Shown: positions 45,097 through 55,019, counted from the first letter of the stretch. The stretch: 64,000 nucleotides of DNA from Peribacillus sp044761985 (GCF_044761985.1 NZ_JBIWDK010000011.1:1-64000); one strand, 5' to 3'. Numbers and translations are program-made. The notes: generated by a model from the sequence alone, not told the origin.

Positions 45097-45630
45097 ATGA
45101 CTCAATCAAATAATCAAAACGAATCGAATAGCAAACTACTAAAAGGTATTATTATCGGAGGAATTGTCGGCGGTGCCTTAACATTATTGGACTCGAACAC
45201 AAGAAATAAAATGAAACGTTCTGCAGTTCTTTTAAAAGACAATTCCATGAATATGATTGAACAGGTAAAACAAAATCCCGGTGAAGTGAAGGAACAAATG
45301 GTATCCGGCGTTAAGGGTGCAACCGAAACGATCAAAGAGGCAATCAGTGACGTTGAAACCCTATATGAAACCGTTAATGAAGAAGTCGTAGGAAAAGTAT
45401 CGGAAGTGAAAGAGATTTCCACCAACGCCCTCGGTTCAGCGAAAGATGCAACAAGTGAATTGAAGGACATTAGCTCTAAAGTCGTAGTGGCTGGGAAGCA
45501 ATTGAAAGAAACTCCTGCACAATCCCTGAAAACGGAAAAGGAAGATAATAAAAAAGGCGAAAAAGATAGCGATGAAATGGTCACCAAATCCCAACTATCA
45601 AATGAAAAATCCATCTCATCCAACTTCTAA
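45097..45630 (+). CDS. YtxH-like stress protein
   Basis: A 177-residue protein. One N-terminal membrane segment (KGIIIGGIVGGALTLLDS, about 16-33) is followed by a long, charged, helical tail rich in Lys, Glu and Val resembling LEA/YtxH proteins, with a disordered Lys/Glu/Ser end. YtxH-family members are often general-stress induced; function unknown. The ribosome site AAAGGAGG is strong and a sigma-B-type promoter lies about 50 bp upstream. It is monocistronic, closed by a terminator shared with the convergent ABC operon. Confidence 0.7.
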   Translation: MTQSNNQNESNSKLLKGIIIGGIVGGALTLLDSNTRNKMKRSAVLLKDNSMNMIEQVKQNPGEVKEQMVSGVKGATETIKEAISDVETLYETVNEEVVGKVSEVKEISTNALGSAKDATSELKDISSKVVVAGKQLKETPAQSLKTEKEDNKKGEKDSDEMVTKSQLSNEKSISSNF

Positions 45631-45639
45631 CACATAAAG

Positions 45640-45669
45640 AAAGAGCAGAGAAAACTCTGCTCTTTTTTC
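45640..45669. terminator. bidirectional terminator ytxH-like / ABC operon
   Basis: AAAGAGCAGAG (45640-45650) pairs with CTCTGCTCTTT (45655-45665), with TTT following on the plus strand and TTCTTT on the minus strand. Confidence 0.85.
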
Positions 45670-45672
45670 GTA

Positions 45673-47493
45673 CTAAATATTGAATTGACTATCGTACAAA
45701 TCCTTATAAAACCCTCGACTCATCATAAGTTCGTGATGGGTACCCATTTCGATGATTTCACCATCTTTTATAACCAAAATCTTGTCGGCGGTTTCTATTG
45801 TTTTCAATCGGTGGGCGATGACGAAGCTCGTGCGCCCCTCCGTCAAGCGGTTCACTCCTTTTTGGATTTCAATTTCCGTCCTTGTATCAATACTCGATGT
45901 CGCCTCATCTAAAATCAACACATCCGAATCCGCCAAGATGGCCCTGGCTATGGCCAAAAGCTGCTTTTGCCCTTGACTTAAATTCAAACCGCCTGTTGTG
46001 ATCCGGGTCTGATACTGATCTGGCAAGTGTTTGATGAAGCCATGTGCCGAAGCAACCTTAGCCGCTTCAATCACTTCAGAATCTGTTGCATCTAACCGGC
46101 CATATCGGATATTTTCTAAAATGGTCCCCGAAAATAGAAAAGTATCCTGGAGAACAATGCCGATTTTCTTTCGTAAATCACTAATTTTATAGTCTTGTAT
46201 GTTTCGACCATCCATGTTGATTTGACCCTGGTCCACTTCATAAAATCGGGATAGCAAATTAATAATCGTCGTTTTCCCCGATCCGGTCGGACCAACAAGG
46301 GCAATGGTCTGCCCGGCTGATGCCGTAAAGTTAATTCCCTTTAGAATCGGTTGATCCTTGGAATAGCCAAAATGGACATCTGTAAACTCTACATCCCCCT
46401 TAAAGGCATCGACGGGTATTGCACCCTTTTTATCCTTCATATCAGGCGTTTCATCCAAGATTTCAAATACACGTTCGGCTCCTGCAATGGCTGATTGAAA
46501 GGTATTTAGTAGACTGGACAGTTGATTGATTGGTCGGAAAAATTGCCGGGAGTAGGTCACAAAAGCGGCAATGAGTCCCACCGTGACCGTTCCCTTTACG
46601 GCCATCAAAGCACCGACACCGATGACAATAGCTAAGCCGATGTTGTTAATGAAGTTATTAATTGGCCCCAAGAACCCGGAAACTGTATCAGCGGCCATTG
46701 AAGAACGGCGAAGCCTCTCATTAACGGTGGAAAACTGGCTGAAGACCTTTTCTTCTTTTCCAAATAAAGTGATGACTTCCGTTCCTGAAATGGATTCCTC
46801 GATGAACCCATTTAACTCCCCTAAGTCACGTTGCCTTTTTATGAAGTTACTGCTGCTGTATTTGATGATCTTTTTAGTCGTCAGTATCATCAGCGGGACA
46901 ATCAGTAGGGTTACCACCGCTAAAATTGCATTCATGGAGAACATCGCTATCGTCACACCGGCAATCATGAGCAACGAATTAAAAATTTGGATGACACTTT
47001 GACTTAATGCATTGTTCAATTGATCAATATCGTTCGTCACCCGGCTCATCAAATCTCCATGAACCCGGTTATCAAAAAATCGTAAGGAAAGCGTGTGAAA
47101 TTTATTATATAAGTCTTTACGCAGCGTTCGAATGGTCCGTAACGATACATTTATCATGATGGCTGTCTGCATCCAGGTGAACAGAGACGATCCGATATAG
47201 ACAGCTGCAAGTACCCCTAGCATTCTTACCGTACCCGTAATATCTTTCGGAATAATATAGTGATCTATGATTCTTCCAATCAGATAAGGTCCTGATAGAC
47301 CAAGTAATGTCGAGAGCACCACAAATAAAATCGCTATGATCAAACCCGCTTTCTGCTTCTCTACATACTGCCAAATCCTTTTAACCGTCTGTTTTTTATT
47401 CTTTGCTTGAACGACCGGGCCACCAAATCCTCTTGGTCCGCGGGCTTTCCCCATCACATCTGATACTGGAGGTTGATTCATCTGCTTATTCAT
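45673..47493 (-). CDS. heterodimeric ABC exporter, subunit B (catalytic site)
   Basis: A 606-residue fused permease-ATPase. A Gly/Pro-rich N-terminus and six membrane helices (about 40-330) precede an NBD with Walker A GPTGSGKTT, signature LSQGQ (degenerate, Gly to Gln) and Walker B VLILDEATSSID with the catalytic Glu. With the upstream partner this makes an asymmetric exporter of the YfiBC/BmrCD type, which expels drugs or lipids. Its start overlaps the partner stop by eight bases. It is the second gene of the operon. Confidence 0.88.
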   Translation of the reverse strand: MNKQMNQPPVSDVMGKARGPRGFGGPVVQAKNKKQTVKRIWQYVEKQKAGLIIAILFVVLSTLLGLSGPYLIGRIIDHYIIPKDITGTVRMLGVLAAVYIGSSLFTWMQTAIMINVSLRTIRTLRKDLYNKFHTLSLRFFDNRVHGDLMSRVTNDIDQLNNALSQSVIQIFNSLLMIAGVTIAMFSMNAILAVVTLLIVPLMILTTKKIIKYSSSNFIKRQRDLGELNGFIEESISGTEVITLFGKEEKVFSQFSTVNERLRRSSMAADTVSGFLGPINNFINNIGLAIVIGVGALMAVKGTVTVGLIAAFVTYSRQFFRPINQLSSLLNTFQSAIAGAERVFEILDETPDMKDKKGAIPVDAFKGDVEFTDVHFGYSKDQPILKGINFTASAGQTIALVGPTGSGKTTIINLLSRFYEVDQGQINMDGRNIQDYKISDLRKKIGIVLQDTFLFSGTILENIRYGRLDATDSEVIEAAKVASAHGFIKHLPDQYQTRITTGGLNLSQGQKQLLAIARAILADSDVLILDEATSSIDTRTEIEIQKGVNRLTEGRTSFVIAHRLKTIETADKILVIKDGEIIEMGTHHELMMSRGFYKDLYDSQFNI

Positions 47494-49228
47494 GGGGAGC
47501 TATCTCCCTTCCGCTTTGCGTCCGATAAATATCCTGGTAAACACGACTTTTGGCGAGTAGTTCTTCATGAGTACCCTTCGCCTCAATCATTCCGTCATCC
47601 ATCACAAGAATCTGATCGGCATCCATAATCGAAGATATCTTGGATGAAACAATGAACACCGTCGAATCGGTAAATTCCCGCTTCAACGCCTGTAGGACCT
47701 TTGCTTCCGATAGGGCATCTATCGCTGACGTCGAGTCATCCAAGATCAAGATCCTAGGTTTTCGGATAAAAGCCCTTGCAATAGACAACCTTTGCTTTTG
47801 CCCACCTGACAAATTGTTGGCACCCTGAGTCAGCCTATACGAGAATGCCCCCTCAAAGCCCTTAACAAAATCAAGAGCGGCCGCGGATTGAGTCGCTGCT
47901 TCCATATCTGCCGTCCCCGCCTCCTCTTTTCCGAACCGTAGATTTTCTTCAATGCTTCCGGAAAACAGCGAGGCCCTTTGAGGAATATACCCAATCTCAC
48001 CCCTTAGGCTTTTTAGAGGATAATCCTGTAAAGGGATGCCATCAATAGTAATCGTACCGGTATCAGGATCATATAAACGCGGAATCAACTTAACGAGGGT
48101 GGACTTCCCACTGCCTGTTGAACCGATAATACCTATCTTTTGTCCTCCTCGGGCATGAAAACTAATATCTTTAATCACATATTCACCATTTTTGCTATAA
48201 CTGTAATTCACACGTTCAAACTTCACATCCCCCGTCCTTGCCTGAACAGATGCTGGTTTGGAAGGTTCATTAATATCAATTTCCGTATCTAACACTTGTT
48301 GAATCCGGTCTGCCGAAGGAAAGGAGCGCGTGATCTGCATCAAGACGTGACTACTCGACATCAATCCGTTCATGATGATATTCAAGTAGTTGATGAAAGC
48401 TAATATGACACCGACCTGCATCGTTCCGTTTTCTACCCTGATTGCACCCATCCACATACCAGCCACCACACCCAAATTGATAACAAATAACAAAATGGGC
48501 ATTAAGGCCATAATGGTCTGCTCTGCCGCTACATTTCGTTTCGTCAGCTTATCATTAAACTCCTTGAAACTCTCCTTTTCAAATTCCTGGCGGTCATATG
48601 CCTTAATGACCCGGATGCCACTCAGTGTCTCCTGGAGCTTTGTATTCACATGATCCATGGCTTCTTGAACCCGTTTAAATAACTTCCCTGCCTGTGAGGA
48701 AAAATAAATAATGGCGACCATCAAAACAGGTACAGCGACCGCTAATACCGGAAACAATTCACGTGCTGTCACCCAGACGATAATGACACTCCCAATAAAC
48801 ATGAGCGGCCCCCGGACAAATATCCGTAAGGTCATCATAAGAGAAGACTGCACAGAGGTAATATCATTTGTCACAATCGTGATCAGCTTACCTGTCCCGA
48901 ATGAATCAGTATTCTTACTAGAAAAAAGTTCCGTTTTCCAAAAAACATCCCTACGTACATCTGAAGCAAAATGAACAGCGGCTTTCGTGCTGTAAACGGT
49001 ACAACCCAATCCACCTATCAGTCCAATCACTGCAGCTCCCAGCATCAAAAAGCCTAGTTTGGTCACATACACATTGTCTTGGTTGGCTATTCCCTCATCA
49101 ATGATATGCTGCATCATAGTGGGTTGTAGTAAATCCATCGCTACCTCTATACACATACATAACGGTGCTAAAATCGCAAACAGCGTATATGGCTTCAGAT
49201 AGGGCAATAACTTTCTTAACGACTTCAC
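47486..49228 (-). CDS. heterodimeric ABC exporter, subunit A (degenerate site)
   Basis: A 580-residue permease-ATPase starting MKSLRKLLPYLKPY, with six membrane helices (about 18-300). The NBD has Walker A GSTGSGKST, a canonical signature LSGGQ and Walker B ILILDDSTSAID, in which Asp replaces the catalytic Glu. The pattern complements subunit B: the partner has a good Glu but a poor signature. Thus one composite site is active (B Walker B with A signature) and the other degenerate. GTG start after GGGGAAGG. Closest remembered pair: YfiB/YfiC of B. subtilis. Confidence 0.88.
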   Translation of the reverse strand: MKSLRKLLPYLKPYTLFAILAPLCMCIEVAMDLLQPTMMQHIIDEGIANQDNVYVTKLGFLMLGAAVIGLIGGLGCTVYSTKAAVHFASDVRRDVFWKTELFSSKNTDSFGTGKLITIVTNDITSVQSSLMMTLRIFVRGPLMFIGSVIIVWVTARELFPVLAVAVPVLMVAIIYFSSQAGKLFKRVQEAMDHVNTKLQETLSGIRVIKAYDRQEFEKESFKEFNDKLTKRNVAAEQTIMALMPILLFVINLGVVAGMWMGAIRVENGTMQVGVILAFINYLNIIMNGLMSSSHVLMQITRSFPSADRIQQVLDTEIDINEPSKPASVQARTGDVKFERVNYSYSKNGEYVIKDISFHARGGQKIGIIGSTGSGKSTLVKLIPRLYDPDTGTITIDGIPLQDYPLKSLRGEIGYIPQRASLFSGSIEENLRFGKEEAGTADMEAATQSAAALDFVKGFEGAFSYRLTQGANNLSGGQKQRLSIARAFIRKPRILILDDSTSAIDALSEAKVLQALKREFTDSTVFIVSSKISSIMDADQILVMDDGMIEAKGTHEELLAKSRVYQDIYRTQSGREIAPHE

Positions 49229-49456
49229 TTGCCTTCCCCTTCTTTCTAAAACAGTTCCTATTGGTTTAAAGGCTTTAACATTATTTTCACATGAAACTTT
49301 CTTCCATCACCCATTCCGTATACCTTGTAAAATAGCCCGTCAACATGTCCATTTTATGTAAACCTTTCTTCATATCGATTAATTTTAACACCCTAAAACC
49401 ACTAAAAACAATTGAAATATCGCCAGATTTCATCTCACAAAATCGTATATAAACAA

Positions 49457-49498
49457 AAAATGGTGCAAAATCGTATGTTACCGATTTTGCACCATTTT
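49457..49498 (-). terminator. terminator of the PpiC foldase gene
   Basis: A 17-bp perfect stem, AAAATGGTGCAAAATCG (49457-49473) with CGATTTTGCACCATTTT (49482-49498), followed on the minus strand by TTTT. It starts ten bases after the stop codon. The remaining 220 bp up to the ABC operon show no gene. Confidence 0.85.
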
Positions 49499-49508
49499 CC
49501 CTCGTATC

Positions 49509-50399
49509 TTATTTCGTTGCTTCGAATTTATTCGTTATATCGTAATCTTTCTTCACTTCTGCTAACCAAACCGTGTATTCTTCTTGTAATTTATTATTTA
49601 GAAGCGCTTCTTTGATTTCTGGCTTGCTATCTTCTAAATTCGCTTTTTTAGCTTCTTTTTTACCCGTAACTTTTATGATATGGTATCCATACTCCGTTTT
49701 GACCGGGTCACTGACTTTATTAACGTCCATGTTGAAGGCAACGTCTTCAAATTCTTTAACCATATTACCTTTTCCGAAGTATCCTAAGCTTCCGCCTTTT
49801 TCCTTCGTTCCAGCATCAGTGGAATACTTGGTTGCCAGCTCAGCAAAGTCTCCGCCAGCAGCAAGTTCTTTTTCTACTTTTTCCGCTGTCTTTTTGTCTT
49901 CCACTAAAATATGACTAGCTTCCACTTGTTCTTCTTGGGCAAACGTATCTTTATTTTCTTCAAAATACGCGCTGATTTCATCATCAGTAACAGTAATCCT
50001 AGGTTCAACTAATTTTTTCGTATGAAGATAAACCACGATGTCTTGTTTCAATGCCGCTAGGGAAGAACCGCTCGCTTCCAATTGCTCTTTTAAAGCATCT
50101 TCTCCACCGTATGATTCAGCTAAGGTATCGATTTCTTTTTGGATTTCTTTCTCTGTAATTTTAATGCCTTCCTTATCTGCTTCTAATTCAACGATTTTAT
50201 CAGTGATTAATTGATCGACCGTTTCTGCTCCATAATTTTTGACAAGCGTATCTTGTAGCTCTGCCTCTTTGATTTTCTCTCCGCCTACGCTCGCGACTGT
50301 CTTATCAGTAGAGACTACCATTGCATATATTAGGATGGCGGCGATAATTAATATGGCGCCTGCCCATACATATGTCTTCGTGCTTTTCAATAAATTCAT
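49509..50399 (-). CDS. PpiC-type peptidyl-prolyl isomerase, PrsA-like
   Basis: A 296-residue extracytoplasmic foldase. An N-terminal membrane anchor (about 9-30) has no lipobox cysteine, unlike classical PrsA. A SurA/PrsA-like N-terminal chaperone region and a parvulin domain follow (about 155-255, ASHILVEDKKTAEKV, GGDFAELATKYSTD, GSLGYFGKG, YGYHIIKV). It helps secreted proteins fold at the membrane surface. The membrane-anchored form and length recall B. subtilis YacD as much as PrsA. ATG 50399 follows AAGGGAGAG. Monocistronic. Confidence 0.85.
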   Translation of the reverse strand: MNLLKSTKTYVWAGAILIIAAILIYAMVVSTDKTVASVGGEKIKEAELQDTLVKNYGAETVDQLITDKIVELEADKEGIKITEKEIQKEIDTLAESYGGEDALKEQLEASGSSLAALKQDIVVYLHTKKLVEPRITVTDDEISAYFEENKDTFAQEEQVEASHILVEDKKTAEKVEKELAAGGDFAELATKYSTDAGTKEKGGSLGYFGKGNMVKEFEDVAFNMDVNKVSDPVKTEYGYHIIKVTGKKEAKKANLEDSKPEIKEALLNNKLQEEYTVWLAEVKKDYDITNKFEATK

Positions 50400-50571
50400 A
50401 TTCTCTCTCCCTTGATTTTTCATTTTATAATAGCAGGAAATTATTAAGAATATCTTAAGATTCCTCTTCACTCTGCTCTTAATGATTATACTAACATAAT
50501 TTTTTCTCCACCGACATTTTAGAGTATCAAAGGAAACCGGCTTATCCAGTGGGCGACTTATCTACTATGCA

Positions 50572-50621
50572 AAAAAAAAGCCTGGTCCGAGAAGGAGGAC
50601 AACACCTTCTCAAACCAGGCT
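50572..50621 (-). terminator. terminator of the pot operon
   Basis: On the minus strand GCCTGGTTTGAGAAGG pairs with CCTTCTCGGACCAGGC (16 pairs, two G-U) around a 9-base loop and is followed by nine T. It starts just after the potD stop codon. Confidence 0.9.
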
Positions 50622-50626
50622 TCCAT

Positions 50627-51700
50627 TTATTTGCGATGCATCTTGAATTCTAGAAAAAGGTCGTTATAACGGGCCAGATTTTTCTTTCCGATGTTTTCAT
50701 ACACTTCTAGTTTATCAGTCAGTTCAGGAGATGGATAGAACCTCTCATCCTTCACTACTTCTTCCGGTAAATACTTCAAGGCTGCTTTATTCGGAGTGGA
50801 ATAGCTTACATATTCCGCATTCTGTGCAGCCACTTCGGGATCTAACATGAAATTAATAAACTGATGGGCCGCATTCACGTTTTTCGTTGTTTTTGGGATG
50901 ACCATATTATCGAACCATAAGTTCGATCCCTCTTTGGGCACCACATATTCAAGGGCTTCGTTTTCCGCCATGATTTCGGAGGCCACTCCTGACCAGACGA
51001 TTCCAATAGCTGCTTCCTGCGTTTCCAGGAGCATGCGGCTCTCATCTCCAACAATCGCTTTTACATTTGGAGTAAGGCTATCAAGCTTCGTTTTCGCTTC
51101 TTGAAGGTGTTTTTCATTCGTATCATTTAGGGAATAATTCAACGAGTTTAGACCCATGCCGATTATTTCACGAGCACCATCCGTCAAAAGGATTTGATTT
51201 TTCAAATCTTTATCCCATAAGTCTTCCCAGCTTGTTATTTCTTTTCCCCCAAGCATCTTGGAATTATAAACAACCCCAACGGTGCCCCAGAAGTAAGGGA
51301 CCGAAAACTTGTTTTCCGGGTCGAAAGGTAAATCGATAAATCGCTCATCGATGTTTTTCAAATTTGGAAGTTTGGAATGATCCAGTGGAATCAACAGATT
51401 TTCTTTACGCATTTTATCAATCATATATTCGGACGGAATAGCCACGTCATAGGTGGTACCGCCCTGTTCAATCTTTGTCATCATTGCTTCATTCGAATCG
51501 AATGTCTCGTAAATGACCTTGATTCCGGTTTCTTCCTCGAATCGGTCAATCAAATCCGTATCGATATAGTCTCCCCAATTATAAATGGTCAGTGTATCGC
51601 TACTTGTAAATCCCTGCGATGAGTTCAACTTCGATGTCACATATAACAGCAAGGCAGAGGTGATTGAAATGACTAGGAACATTTGGACAATCTTCTTCAT
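50627..51700 (-). CDS. potD: PotD, polyamine-binding protein
   Basis: A 357-residue extracellular binding protein for spermidine/putrescine. After an N-terminal hydrophobic segment (about 5-24) comes the family signature LTIYNWGDYIDTDLIDRFEEETGIKV, then SNEAMMTKIEQGGTTYDVAIPSEYM and VPKEGSNLWFDNMVIPKT. There is no cysteine in the signal region, so it is not a lipoprotein and may stay anchored by an uncleaved segment. It overlaps potC by four bases (ATGA). Confidence 0.9.
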   Translation of the reverse strand: MKKIVQMFLVISITSALLLYVTSKLNSSQGFTSSDTLTIYNWGDYIDTDLIDRFEEETGIKVIYETFDSNEAMMTKIEQGGTTYDVAIPSEYMIDKMRKENLLIPLDHSKLPNLKNIDERFIDLPFDPENKFSVPYFWGTVGVVYNSKMLGGKEITSWEDLWDKDLKNQILLTDGAREIIGMGLNSLNYSLNDTNEKHLQEAKTKLDSLTPNVKAIVGDESRMLLETQEAAIGIVWSGVASEIMAENEALEYVVPKEGSNLWFDNMVIPKTTKNVNAAHQFINFMLDPEVAAQNAEYVSYSTPNKAALKYLPEEVVKDERFYPSPELTDKLEVYENIGKKNLARYNDLFLEFKMHRK

Positions 51701-52509
51701 CTTTTCCCCCCCATTCCTGTATGCTTGACTCGCTGCGTAACAAAGTAATAGACAACGACCAATATTAGTGTGACAAAGAATAGCAAGGTCGATAACGCAT
51801 TAATATTCAAGGAAATCCCACGGCGGGCCAATGAATAAATTTCCACTGATAAAGTAGAGAATCCATTACCCGTTACAAAGAACGTAACCGCAAAATCATC
51901 CAGTGAATAAGTCAATGCCATAAAGAAACCGGCAAAAATACCCGGTGAAATATAAGGCAGAATGACTTTCGACATTACATTCCATCGGCTCGCCCCTAAG
52001 TCTCGGGCTGCATCAATCAAGGTAGGGCTCATTTCTTGAAGCTTTGGAAGCACCAGTAACACAACAATTGGAATGCTAAAAGCGATATGTGATAGCAGTA
52101 CCGAGTAGAACCCAAGCTTGATGCCAGCCATTGTGAAAAGAATCAAAAAGGAAGCACCAATAATGACATCTGGACTTACAATCAGGACGTTATTGAGGGA
52201 TAAGAATGAATTCCTCATTTGGCTGTTTGTAAAAGAACGGATCCCAATAGCACCGATGACCCCGATAATCGTGGCGATTAGCGCCGACAATAAGGCAATC
52301 ACAAGCGTATTTAAAACAATGATCAACAGCCTTGTATCCTGGAAAAGCTCCTTATACCAATCCAGCGTGAAACTCTCGAAGTCATACATCGTTCCACCGC
52401 TGTTAAACGAATAAAAGACTAAAAAGAAAATCGGCGCATAGAGTACCAGAAAAATCAGGACAAGGAAAACCCTCGATAACGGCGATAGTTTTTTTCTCAA
52501 TTTACACAC
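51697..52509 (-). CDS. potC: PotC, polyamine ABC permease
   Basis: A 270-residue inner-membrane permease with six helices and the EAA loop DAARDLGASRWNVMSKVILPYISPGI. The family opening LVLIFLVLYAPIFFLVFYSFN is seen. The GTG start overlaps potB by eight bases; TTG 52500 is an alternative with AGGG eight bases upstream. Confidence 0.9.
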   Translation of the reverse strand: MCKLRKKLSPLSRVFLVLIFLVLYAPIFFLVFYSFNSGGTMYDFESFTLDWYKELFQDTRLLIIVLNTLVIALLSALIATIIGVIGAIGIRSFTNSQMRNSFLSLNNVLIVSPDVIIGASFLILFTMAGIKLGFYSVLLSHIAFSIPIVVLLVLPKLQEMSPTLIDAARDLGASRWNVMSKVILPYISPGIFAGFFMALTYSLDDFAVTFFVTGNGFSTLSVEIYSLARRGISLNINALSTLLFFVTLILVVVYYFVTQRVKHTGMGGKR

Positions 52510-53305
52510 CCTGCTTTCGGTTACCCGTTACGAACATAATCAGGAACATAATAATGATTAAAAAGACGGCAATGGTAGAACCCATTCCCCAATCCTGGGT
52601 CACCAAGAAATGCTGTTCAATTGCAGTTCCGAGCGTAGTGACCCGATTTCCAGCAATTAGCCTTGTCAGCATGAACAGTGAAAGGGCTGGGATGAAAACA
52701 ACCTGGCAGCCGGTCTTAACGCCATCGATCGTTAACGGGAATATCACGCGTCGGAAAGTCATCCAACGTGATGCGCCTAAATCATTAGCCGCATCTACAA
52801 GAGTCGGATTCATTTCGTCCAACGCATTGAATATTGGTAAAATCATGAATGGAATAAAAATATAAACGGAAACGAATATGAAACTGAAATCAGTAAAGAG
52901 TATCTGTTGTTTTCCAATTCCTATCGCTTCCAAAAAGGCATTCGTCATGCCATATGTGCCGAATATGCCAAGGAACGCATAGGCTTTTAATAACAGATTG
53001 ATCCATGATGGCACAATGACCAGCAGCAGCCAAAGTTGCTTGTGTTTGGTCTTGGTCAGAAGATACGCTGTTGGATACGCTACTAATAGCGAGATCGCTG
53101 TAATTAAAAAGGCATACCAAAACGAACTGAGTGTCATCTTCAAATAAACGGGAGTGAAGAACTTTTGATAGTTAATTAACGACAGATTGCCTTCGATATC
53201 GAAAAAGGAATAATACAGAACCAGTAGTATCGGCGCAATGACGAAAAATGCAATCCATAAGATATAAGGGATAAAGTAAATATTTCTAGAAAACTTATTT
53301 TTCAT
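52502..53305 (-). CDS. potB: PotB, polyamine ABC permease
   Basis: A 267-residue permease paired with PotC, with six helices and the EAA loop DAANDLGASRWMTFRRVIFPLTIDGV. ATG 53305 is chosen because GGTGGAG lies six bases upstream; an in-frame start five codons earlier overlaps that site. It overlaps the end of potA by 11 bases, so translation is coupled. Confidence 0.9.
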   Translation of the reverse strand: MKNKFSRNIYFIPYILWIAFFVIAPILLVLYYSFFDIEGNLSLINYQKFFTPVYLKMTLSSFWYAFLITAISLLVAYPTAYLLTKTKHKQLWLLLVIVPSWINLLLKAYAFLGIFGTYGMTNAFLEAIGIGKQQILFTDFSFIFVSVYIFIPFMILPIFNALDEMNPTLVDAANDLGASRWMTFRRVIFPLTIDGVKTGCQVVFIPALSLFMLTRLIAGNRVTTLGTAIEQHFLVTQDWGMGSTIAVFLIIIMFLIMFVTGNRKQGV

Positions 53306-54404
53306 GGCTTTCTCCACCATGGTACGCTTCTAAACGCTTATCGAACTCTTCCTCTGTTTCTCCCAAACGCATGACGTGTATGGCCTCTGGGTCAAAATAT
53401 AGACCGATTTCATCCCCGACGGTCACCTTTTTCGTCGACTGGACTAGCCATTCATTTCCATCATGGTCATAACAGCTGATTTCATAGTGCACACCACGGA
53501 ATAACTGAGAGTCCACCCGAACTTGCAGTTTCCCTCGATCGACTGAAGTAATCTCTAAGTCTTCAGGTCGGATGACAATTTCCACGGCTTCATTACGATT
53601 CAATCCTTGGTCCACACATTCGAATTGTCTCCCTACAAACTCGACAAGGTAATCTTCAATCATTTTTCCTTTTACGATATTGGATTCGCCAATAAAGTCG
53701 GCAACAAAGCGATTCAAAGGTTCATCATAAATATCAATAGGCGTTCCGCTTTGTTGGATTTTCCCTTTATTAAGGACGAAAATTTCGTCTGACATCGCTA
53801 GCGCTTCTTCTTGGTCATGAGTGACGAAGATAAAAGTAATGCCAAGTCTTTGTTGCAATTCCCGCAATTCATACTGCATTTCGGTACGCAGTTTTAAATC
53901 CAGGGCTGATAATGGTTCATCTAGAAGAATGACTTCCGGTTCATTCACAATCGCCCGTGCAATCGCTACCCTCTGACGCTGACCGCCTGACATCTCCCTG
54001 ATTTCGCGTTTTTCATAGCCATCCAAATTCACGAAACTTAGGGCTTCTTTCACCTTAACCTCGACGTCGGCGTTCTTCATTTTTTTTATCCGAAGTCCAA
54101 ATGCCACATTCTCAAACACATTCAAATGTGGAAATAGGGCATAATCTTGAAAAACCGTGTTGACCTGACGTTTATTGGCCGGAACATTGTTGATTTTTTC
54201 ACCTTCAAAATAAATATCACCTTTTGAAGCTTCCGTGAACCCTGCTATCAATCGTAGGATGGTCGTCTTACCACAACCCGATGGACCCAGTAGTGTATAA
54301 AACTTCCCTCTTTCAATTTCAAAACTGACATTATCCAGAACAACTGTATCGTCATCGAATTGCTTCGTAACATTTTCAAACCGTATAATCTTTTCATTTG
54401 CCAT
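53295..54404 (-). CDS. potA: PotA, polyamine ABC transporter ATPase
   Basis: A 369-residue ATPase. Walker A is GPSGCGKTT, the signature is MSGGQRQRVA, Walker B is VILLDEPLSALD and the H-loop is VTHDQEEAL, followed by a C-terminal TOBE domain (about 270-355) as in CUT1/PotA ATPases. It energises PotBC. ATG 54404 follows GAGGGA; the longer frame start at 54434 lacks a site. It lies 72 bp after the XRE-cupin regulator gene. Confidence 0.92.
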   Translation of the reverse strand: MANEKIIRFENVTKQFDDDTVVLDNVSFEIERGKFYTLLGPSGCGKTTILRLIAGFTEASKGDIYFEGEKINNVPANKRQVNTVFQDYALFPHLNVFENVAFGLRIKKMKNADVEVKVKEALSFVNLDGYEKREIREMSGGQRQRVAIARAIVNEPEVILLDEPLSALDLKLRTEMQYELRELQQRLGITFIFVTHDQEEALAMSDEIFVLNKGKIQQSGTPIDIYDEPLNRFVADFIGESNIVKGKMIEDYLVEFVGRQFECVDQGLNRNEAVEIVIRPEDLEITSVDRGKLQVRVDSQLFRGVHYEISCYDHDGNEWLVQSTKKVTVGDEIGLYFDPEAIHVMRLGETEEEFDKRLEAYHGGESHEK

Positions 54405-54476
54405 AGAGACTTCCCTCTTTCCATTGAACCGCATGTTCTACTTTTCAAATAGACAAGCGTTTGCAATCACTAAATT

Positions 54477-55019
54477 CTATAAATATGATTCCGTCACCAC
54501 CAGCAGTAATTCGGATGCTCCATCAAAATCATTGATGATTTGATGTTCATCGGATGCATGAAAGTAAATGGATTCCCCAGCTTTTACAAAATAGGTATGT
54601 GTACCAAGCTTCACAATCACCCTGCCACTCAATACATATCCAAAGGTTTCTGACAACGAGGGTTCAAACTGCTTGAACTCCCCTTTTTCCTGAAGTGTCA
54701 GCCGAATCGGTTCCATTTCTTTTTCATTGGATTCTGGTACAAGCCACTGAATCTGATAACCGCGCTCTTCATCAATGAAAAAGGTTTGCGTTTCTTCCTC
54801 ATACACTACCTTTTGAACTTGCTCCTCTTCATCAAAGAAGTCTTTTGGAGTGCAGCCAAGTACTTCAAGGATATTAAAAAAAGTCTCTATTGAAGGTGAA
54901 CTTAAATCTCTTTCCAGCTGCGAGATATACCCTTTACTTAAATCCGTTCTCTCTCCCAACTCTTCCTGAGTCAATCCTTTTTTTAAACGGAGATTTTTAA
55001 TCTTTTTGCCAATATGCAT
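54477..55019 (-). CDS. XRE-cupin regulator of the pot operon (PuuR-like)
   Basis: A 180-residue protein. An HTH_3 domain (1-60, LRLKKGLTQEELGERTDLSKGYISQLERDLSSPS) is followed by a cupin_2 sensor domain (about 105-178, SETFGYVLSGRVIVKLGTHTYFVKAGESIYF). PuuR-type regulators bind putrescine through the cupin and repress polyamine genes. It is the first gene in front of potABCD on the same strand and is probably autoregulated through repeats just upstream. Confidence 0.87.
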   Translation of the reverse strand: MHIGKKIKNLRLKKGLTQEELGERTDLSKGYISQLERDLSSPSIETFFNILEVLGCTPKDFFDEEEQVQKVVYEEETQTFFIDEERGYQIQWLVPESNEKEMEPIRLTLQEKGEFKQFEPSLSETFGYVLSGRVIVKLGTHTYFVKAGESIYFHASDEHQIINDFDGASELLLVVTESYL

